NCBI GenBank assembly: GCA_913055965.1
Contig: CAJXKX010000025.1
Coordinates: 1 to 11,247, forward strand
Direction of reading: 5' to 3'
DNA: 11,247 nucleotides
From: an uncultured Roseovarius sp.
GTDB lineage: Bacteria; Pseudomonadota; Alphaproteobacteria; Rhodobacterales; Rhodobacteraceae
Shown here piece after piece: positions 8,224 to 11,247 of this stretch (within the stretch, counting starts at the first letter, position 1; every line of letters starts with the position of its first letter). The notes under the pieces are model-generated. The model was not told the DNA's origin. It saw only the letters and a list, made by a program, of their open reading frames with translations, and made no database searches. The position numbers were made by a program, and so were the translations under genes.

Positions 8224-8259
8224 ACTTTACTTTGCTCTTATCTTAAAGTAAAGTAAAGT
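8224..8259. repeat. Inverted repeat plus (TAAAG)3 direct repeat upstream of cassette gene
   Basis: ACTTTACTTT (8224-8233) is perfectly complementary to AAAGTAAAGT at 8245-8254 and again at 8250-8259, because TAAAG is repeated three times in 8244-8258. The loop is 11 or 16 bases. It marks the left end of the low-GC cassette and covers the likely promoter. It could be an operator, possibly for the cassette's own ribbon-helix-helix-like protein, since such proteins bind short repeated half-sites. It could also be a relic of the recombination that placed the cassette. Confidence 0.6.
8226..8254 (+). promoter_or_regulatory. Possible sigma70-type promoter of the cassette gene
   Basis: TTTACT (8226-8231) and TAAAGT (8249-8254) are 17 bases apart, each matching 4 of 6 consensus positions, and lie in the only AT-rich stretch of the area, 37 bases before the cassette gene's ATG. 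The two boxes fall within the arms of the inverted repeat described separately. No other candidate upstream of this gene looks better, but the match is weak and unproven. Confidence 0.35.
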
Positions 8260-8290
8260 GGCTTAGAGATTCGGGAAGGAAACTCGACCC

Positions 8291-8773
8291 ATGGAACTTC
8301 GTCAGATCGAAATAGACTTCGACATTCACCAGATGATCGAACTCGAACGTCGCGGGTTCGATGAGCCTGCATATGTCGCACTTCGGAGGCTCCTAAGCTT
8401 GCCAGCGAAGGAGAAGAATAGTGACAATCAGACCGAAAGTGCGAGGGGCGCGAACACATCAAATCAACGGAACGCTGGCAAGCCGTTCGTTCAGGACGGG
8501 GTTCAGGTCCCGCACGGGTCTAGAGCCCGAATGGAGTACATGCGGGGAGAGCAGGTCTATGAGGGGGAGTTTCTTGACGGAAAACTCGTGGTAAATGGAA
8601 TTGATTACAAGGCTTTGTCCCCAGCTGCGAAGGCGCTTGCCATCACGAAAAACGGGACCCATCCGGACGAGCTTAACGGCTGGCTCTACTGGGAAGCCCA
8701 ATTTCCCGGCGAGACAAGATGGAGAAAGCTTTGGGACTTGCGTGAAGAGGCAAGAAAAAAGCGGAAATCATGA
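8291..8773 (+). CDS. Small SeqA-N/RHH-like + RAMA-like domain protein in a low-GC cassette
   Basis: 160 residues with an ATG at 8291 and AAGGA at 8276-8280, 10 bases upstream. Three parts are visible. Residues 1-37 (MELRQIEIDFDIHQMIELER, then the helix ending in ALRRLLSLP) have the strand-helix-helix look of SeqA N-terminal or ribbon-helix-helix dimerisation/DNA-binding segments. Residues about 38-68 are a polar linker. Residues about 70-160 (GSRARMEYMRGEQVYEGEFL, NGIDYKALSPAAKALAI, LNGWLYWEAQFPG, WRKLWDLREEARKKRKS) follow the pattern of RAMA/DUF4357/DUF2924-type small domains (ydG..y.SpSaAa...NGW.fW). RAMA domains are linked to modification enzymes and have been proposed to read modified DNA. 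Base composition is near 50 % G+C, far below both neighbours, indicating a different origin. The assignment is from pattern memory and is tentative. Confidence 0.7.
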   Translation: MELRQIEIDFDIHQMIELERRGFDEPAYVALRRLLSLPAKEKNSDNQTESARGANTSNQRNAGKPFVQDGVQVPHGSRARMEYMRGEQVYEGEFLDGKLVVNGIDYKALSPAAKALAITKNGTHPDELNGWLYWEAQFPGETRWRKLWDLREEARKKRKS

Positions 8774-9242
8774 AGAGATTTTGTGCTTAGCCCCGAAAAT
8801 CGCATCCAGCAATATCTTCAGGTAATGGCTCGCCGTCGGGTCGCAGTGCAGGTAGAGCGAGCCGGTGGGCTTCAGCACCCGGTGCAATTCCAGCAGGCGC
8901 ACGGCCATCATGGTGAGATAGGCCATCATGTCGTTCTCGCCCAGAAAGGACCGCATCGCGCGCAGCATCTCCGCCGCCGCCCCGTTCCCTGAGCGCAGCA
9001 CCTCGCCGAACGCCTCCTCCGCGGCATCCGTCCAGTGCCAGGTATCGTCGAACGCCTCGATCTGTGCCGCGCTCTCGTTCCCCGACGGGCCGCGAAACAG
9101 CACGTTGTAAGAGGCGTTCGAATTGAACGGCGGGTCGAGATAGACGAGATCCACCGACCCGTCCGCGATGCTCTCGCGCAGCACGGCTCAGGTTGTCGCC
9201 GTAATAGAGGTGATTGCCACCGTTGCTGTTCATGCCGCCCAT
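8768..9242 (-). pseudogene. N-terminal fragment of the same DNA methyltransferase gene, frameshifted
   Basis: On the minus strand the original start is ATG 9242 or ATG 9233, reading MNSNGGNHLYYGDNLS. One extra base (one of the paired G at 9185-9186 on the plus strand) then shifts the frame. The correct frame resumes as VLRESIADGSVDLVYLDPPF, with catalytic motif IV DPPF, then IEAFDDTWHW, FLGENDMMAYLTMMAVRLLE, LKPTGSLYLHCDPTASHYLK and LLDAIFG. This is the N-terminal half of a beta-class N6-adenine/N4-cytosine methyltransferase. After FGAK, where relatives continue (typically FRNEIIW), the reading becomes HKISS and stops at 8768-8770 inside the cassette edge. A GTG at 9184 would allow a 138-residue product. 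The SAM-binding motif is in the separate C-terminal fragment, so no complete enzyme can be encoded. Confidence 0.85.
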
Positions 9243-9452
9243 GCCGCCCGTCCCTGCGTCCGGTCCAGACTGACCGGTATTCGTTAACACCGAGTGTAGG
9301 CGCGCCGGGGGGCGGCTGTCCACCTGTGGCCTCCGCGCCCCCGATCCGCCGAGCGCCCCGTTAACCCCGGCCTCCGCCGCATCCGGCACCGACGCGATAC
9401 CGACAGGATACCGACGCGATGCCGACCGGGATTTTCCCGCCATTCCGGCGCG
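9243..9452. other. 210-bp non-coding region between tetR-type gene and methyltransferase remnant
   Basis: No credible gene lies here, although a minus-strand frame happens to stay open through it. It should hold the promoter of the former methyltransferase gene; no convincing -35/-10 pair was found. It contains three CGTTAAC boxes and a tandem 11-bp repeat, listed separately. Confidence 0.6.
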
Positions 9453-9461
9453 TTAACCCTG
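9282..9461 (+). promoter_or_regulatory. Three same-orientation CGTTAACMCY boxes
   Basis: CGTTAACACC (9282-9291), CGTTAACCCC (9359-9368) and CGTTAACCCT (9451-9460) share a 10-base consensus and orientation, spaced 77 and 92 bases. The last touches the tetR-type stop codon. TTAAC(C) half-sites are used by CtrA in alphaproteobacteria, but the full TTAA-N7-TTAA site is not seen, so the assignment is speculative. Confidence 0.4.
9388..9432. repeat. Tandem 11-bp repeat, three full copies plus one degenerate
   Basis: ACCGACGCGAT (9388-9398), ACCGACAGGAT (9399-9409) and ACCGACGCGAT (9410-9420) are followed by a 12-base variant, GCCGACCGGGAT (9421-9432). Copies 1 and 3 are identical. The unit length is about one helical turn, so all copies would face one side of the DNA. 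Confidence 0.8.
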
Positions 9462-10052
9462 ATTCGCCACCATCCGGCGCACCATGTCCCAATACACCGT
9501 CTCGACCTCGCCGAGGCTCAGCCGCCCGCGTTCGCGAAACCAGGTGTTGACCCCGGTCAGCAGCGCGATGAGCGCCATCGCGGCGATGCGCGGCTCGGCC
9601 ACGGCAAAGCGGCCCTCGGCCACGCCCCGGCGCAGGATCGCCTCGGCCGCGGTCTCGTAATCGCGGCGCAACCCCTCGATTACGTTGAAGTTTTCGGGCT
9701 CCAGGTTGCGCAACTCCATGTAGGAGACGAAGACCGCGTCGGCGCGGCGCGTGTTGAACCGGATGTGGAACCGGGTGAACGCCTCGAGCGCCGCCGCCGC
9801 GCCGGTCTCGGGCGCGGGCGCGGCGGCCTCCCAGGCGGCCAGCAGATCCTCCATGTGGGTGCGCATGAGATCGAAGAGCAGCGTCTGCTTGTCCGGCGTG
9901 TAATTGTAGAGCGCACCGGCCTGCACGCCGACTTCTGCCGCGATTTTCCGCATGGAAACAGCAGCATAGCCATGCAGCGCAAAGAGCCGCAGCGCCGCCT
10001 CGCGGACCCTCGGGCCGGTGATGTCGGAATGCGATCCCTGCGTGCGTGCCAT
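9453..10052 (-). CDS. TetR/AcrR-family transcriptional regulator
   Basis: 199 residues, the normal family length. The N-terminal DNA-binding domain is clear: AALRLFALHGYAAVSMRKIA (residues 19-38), then AEVGVQAGALYNYTPDKQTLLFDLM, which gives a helix-turn-helix at about 33-52. The C-terminal two thirds (ALEAFTRFHIRFNTRRADAV, SYMELRNLEPEN and so on) is the variable ligand-binding and dimerisation domain. The ligand is not recognisable. It is probably an autorepressor through the palindrome upstream of its start. Many regulators of this type near acyl-CoA genes respond to acyl-CoA esters, and the 1-7464 operon is a possible target, but that operon's promoter is outside the window and cannot be checked. 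The ATG at 10052 has only a weak Shine-Dalgarno (GGTGG, 2 bases away). Confidence 0.93.
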   Translation of the reverse strand: MARTQGSHSDITGPRVREAALRLFALHGYAAVSMRKIAAEVGVQAGALYNYTPDKQTLLFDLMRTHMEDLLAAWEAAAPAPETGAAAALEAFTRFHIRFNTRRADAVFVSYMELRNLEPENFNVIEGLRRDYETAAEAILRRGVAEGRFAVAEPRIAAMALIALLTGVNTWFRERGRLSLGEVETVYWDMVRRMVANQG

Positions 10053-10063
10053 GCCACCGGTTT

Positions 10064-10083
10064 ATCTGAACATCCGTTCAGAT
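10064..10083. promoter_or_regulatory. Perfect 8+8 palindrome, probable TetR-type operator
   Basis: ATCTGAAC (10064-10071) and GTTCAGAT (10076-10083) are exact inverted repeats around a 4-base spacer. The element begins 11 bases upstream of the regulator's ATG, in the gap to the divergent lipoprotein gene. Size, symmetry and place match operators of TetR-family autorepressors, which often contain a GAAC...GTTC core. No second copy was seen elsewhere in the window. Confidence 0.75.
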
Positions 10084-10093
10084 CAAGGCCCCG

Positions 10094-10142
10094 CTTGCCC
10101 CCGCCGCCCGGCGGTGGCAAGAATGGGGCACCGTCATGCCCC
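10094..10142 (+). promoter_or_regulatory. Two consecutive hairpins before the lipoprotein gene
   Basis: CTTGCC (10094-10099) pairs with GGCAAG (10116-10121), extended after one mismatch by CCGCC/GGCGG around a 4-base loop. Next, GGGGCA (10125-10130) pairs with TGCCCC (10137-10142) around a 6-base loop. The second ends right at the Shine-Dalgarno GAGG (10143-10146). Neither has a T tract. If transcribed they would lie in the 5' leader. No function is known. Confidence 0.5.
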
Positions 10143-10151
10143 GAGGTCGCG

Positions 10152-10454
10152 ATGCGCCCCCTGCCCGCCAGTCTTGCCGCGTTTCTCGCCCTCGCCGCCT
10201 GCGCCGAGCCCTATCCCGTGGCCCCCGACCTCGCCGCCTCCGGCGCCGATGCGCCCTGGCCCGCCCTCGTCCCGGTCGAGCGCATCACCGCGCAGGTGCC
10301 GCCCGCCGCCCCGCCCCGCAACGCCGCCGGCACCGTGGCCGACGCCCCGCTCGACACCCGCGCCGAGCGCCTGCGCGCCCGCGCCGAGCGGCTGCGCGGC
10401 CCGGTGATCGACCCCGAGACCGAGCGCCGCATGCGGCGCGGCGTCGGCGGCTGA
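10152..10454 (+). CDS. Small putative lipoprotein of unknown function
   Basis: 100 residues, with an ATG at 10152 and GAGG 5 bases upstream. The N-terminus MRPLPASLAAFLALAAC is a short lipoprotein signal with a lipobox LAAC, so cleavage and lipid attachment at Cys17 are likely. The residue after Cys is Ala, which does not suggest inner-membrane retention. The mature part is Pro/Ala-rich (about residues 18-70), then has a duplicated AERLR motif (RAERLRARAERLRG) and ends in basic ETERRMRRGVGG. No enzymatic domain is seen. Similar short lipoproteins do occur beside homoserine dehydrogenase in Rhodobacterales as far as I recall, so it is probably a real gene with an unknown envelope role. It is divergent from the TetR-type gene and may share its control region. 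Confidence 0.75.
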   Translation: MRPLPASLAAFLALAACAEPYPVAPDLAASGADAPWPALVPVERITAQVPPAAPPRNAAGTVADAPLDTRAERLRARAERLRGPVIDPETERRMRRGVGG

Positions 10455-10462
10455 GACGCGTT

Positions 10463-10506
10463 GCAAGGGGGGCGCGAACCGGTTACATCGCCCCGCAACC
10501 CCTTGC
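10463..10506 (+). promoter_or_regulatory. Inverted repeat with possible promoter in the hom leader
   Basis: GCAAGGGG (10463-10470) and CCCCTTGC (10499-10506) are perfect inverted repeats 28 bases apart. Overlapping them, TTGCAA (10461-10466) and TACATC (10484-10489) sit 17 bases apart as a weak sigma70-like pair. This is the only non-coding DNA between the lipoprotein gene and hom (75 bp), so any own promoter of hom should be here. The alternative is readthrough from the lipoprotein gene. Confidence 0.35.
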
Positions 10507-10529
10507 GTCCACGAGTATCGGAGACCTTC

Positions 10530-11247
10530 ATGAGCAGCCCCCTGCGCCTCGGCATCGCCGGGCTTGGCACCGTCGGCACCGGCGTGGTGCGCATCGTCCG
10601 CCAGAAGGCCGAGACCCTCGCCCGCCGCGCCGGACGCCCGGTGACGATCACCGCCGTCTCGGCCCGCACCCGCGACAAGGATCGCGGCGTGAGCCTGTCG
10701 GAGTATGCCTGGGAGGACGATCCCGTCGCGCTGGCCCGCCGCGACGACGTGGACGTGTTCGTCGAGCTGATGGGCGGCTCGGACGGGCCCGCCAAGGCCG
10801 CGACCGAGGCGGCCATCGCGGCAGGCAAGGACGTGGTCACTGCCAACAAGGCGATGCTCGCCCATCACGGGCAGGCGCTGGCGCTCGCCGCCGAGGCGGC
10901 GGGCCGGGTGATCCGCTTCGAGGCTGCGGTCGCGGGCGGCATCCCGGTCGTGAAGGCGCTGACCGAGGGGCTCGCGGGCAACGACATCACCCGCGTCATG
11001 GGGGTGATGAACGGCACCTGCAACTACATCCTGACGCGCATGGAGGCCACCGGGCAGGGCTACAACGCGCTGTTCGAGGAGGCCGACAGGCTGGGTTATC
11101 TCGAGGCCGACCCCAATCTCGACGTGGGCGGCATCGATGCGGGCCACAAGCTGGCGCTGCTGTCGGCCATCGCCTTCGGCTGCCAGGTGGATTTCGCGGG
11201 CGTGACGCTCGAGGGCATCCAGGACATCACCCTCGACGACATCCGCC
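10530..11247 (+). CDS. hom: Homoserine dehydrogenase, 3' truncated by window
   Basis: 239 complete codons are visible of a protein normally about 430 residues long in alphaproteobacteria. It reduces aspartate semialdehyde to homoserine with NAD(P)H, the branch step to threonine and methionine. The cofactor fold starts with GIAGLGTVGTGVV (residues 8-20). Family motifs follow: VELMGGSDGPAKAA, VVTANKAMLAHHG with its conserved Lys, AVAGGIPVVKAL, MGVMNGTCNYILTRM, and the signature YLEADPNLDVGGIDAGHKLALLS, which holds the catalytic Asp/Lys region. Start ATG 10530 has GGAG (10520-10523) 6 bases upstream. The frame is open to the window end; a C-terminal ACT domain would be expected beyond it. Identification is secure. 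Confidence 0.96.
   Translation, partial: MSSPLRLGIAGLGTVGTGVVRIVRQKAETLARRAGRPVTITAVSARTRDKDRGVSLSEYAWEDDPVALARRDDVDVFVELMGGSDGPAKAATEAAIAAGKDVVTANKAMLAHHGQALALAAEAAGRVIRFEAAVAGGIPVVKALTEGLAGNDITRVMGVMNGTCNYILTRMEATGQGYNALFEEADRLGYLEADPNLDVGGIDAGHKLALLSAIAFGCQVDFAGVTLEGIQDITLDDIR

Larger units (their letters stand above)
8217..8775. other. Low-GC replacement cassette inside the methyltransferase gene
   Basis: Methyltransferase homology stops near 8216 on the left and near 8776-8780 on the right. What lies between is AT-richer DNA with one oppositely oriented gene. The protein segment that should join FGAK to CGCGTT (methyltransferase motifs VII-VIII, target-recognition region and motif X, probably 150-200 or more residues) is absent. 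The event therefore replaced DNA and was not a simple insertion. No transposase, terminal inverted repeat or target-site duplication is visible at the edges. Confidence 0.72.

Noticed and set aside
7531..8256. 241-codon plus-strand frame opposite the C-terminal methyltransferase fragment
   Set aside because: The minus strand here has recognisable methyltransferase and nuclease motifs; the plus-strand translation shows none.
8217..8775. Simple insertion sequence or MITE interrupting the methyltransferase
   Set aside because: No transposase, terminal inverted repeats or target duplication at the edges, and methyltransferase codons are missing and not merely separated, so replacement fits better.
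9427..9439. Small hairpin CGGGA-TTT-TCCCG after the TetR-type gene as an intrinsic terminator
   Set aside because: The stem is only 5 bp with a 3-base loop and no following T tract on the minus strand; it overlaps the degenerate end of the 11-bp repeat and is too weak to call.
8787..9443. Long minus-strand open frame (218 codons) running from the intergenic region through the methyltransferase remnant
   Set aside because: Only its middle (NSNGGNHLYYGDNLS) is methyltransferase-like; after that it is the wrong frame of the remnant, and before that it translates repeat-rich non-coding DNA. It is a by-product of the frameshift and high GC.
1..11247. tRNA, rRNA or CRISPR array
   Set aside because: No cloverleaf-like sequence, conserved rRNA stretch or regularly spaced repeat/spacer pattern was seen; the only tandem repeat (9388-9432) has no spacers.

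Overview
The window is GC-rich DNA (about 70 % G+C by eye) with strong G/C third-position bias. Gene content and protein style point to an alphaproteobacterium, most likely of the Rhodobacterales (Rhodobacter/Paracoccus/Roseobacter relatives). That placement is an inference from protein resemblance, not from a marker gene.

Positions 1-7464 hold one tightly packed plus-strand operon, entered in its middle. It encodes a branched-chain-amino-acid-type (Liv/HAAT) ABC importer: ATPase LivF (start outside the window), a periplasmic binding protein, and permeases LivH and LivM. These are followed without a break by an acyl-CoA dehydrogenase, a zinc-less MDR oxidoreductase and an AMP-forming acyl-CoA synthetase. 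Start and stop codons overlap or lie within a few bases from livH onward, so importer and enzymes are probably co-expressed. The likely job is uptake of a carboxylic acid or amino-acid-like compound, CoA activation, alpha,beta-dehydrogenation and redox processing. The substrate cannot be read from the sequence. A 10-bp perfect hairpin between the binding-protein gene and livH probably sets the excess of binding protein over permease.

Positions 7561-9242 (minus strand) are the remains of one gene for a beta-class DNA methyltransferase fused to a C-terminal PD-(D/E)XK-like nuclease domain. Its start carries a one-base frameshift. Its middle, which should hold the target-recognition region, is gone. 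In its place sits a lower-GC cassette (about 8217-8775) with one plus-strand gene. This gene encodes a 160-residue protein with a SeqA/ribbon-helix-helix-like N-terminus and a C-terminal domain resembling RAMA (Restriction Enzyme Adenine Methylase Associated). A small (TAAAG)3/inverted-repeat element lies just upstream. This replaced-middle locus is the most unusual part of the window.

Positions 9243-9452 are non-coding, with three CGTTAAC boxes and a tandem 11-bp repeat. A minus-strand TetR-family regulator (9453-10052) follows, with a perfect 8+8 palindrome immediately upstream of its start. A divergent small lipoprotein gene (10152-10454) and the 5' part of homoserine dehydrogenase (10530 to the window end) complete the window. 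The last is core threonine/methionine biosynthesis, so this end is ordinary chromosome next to a more variable region.
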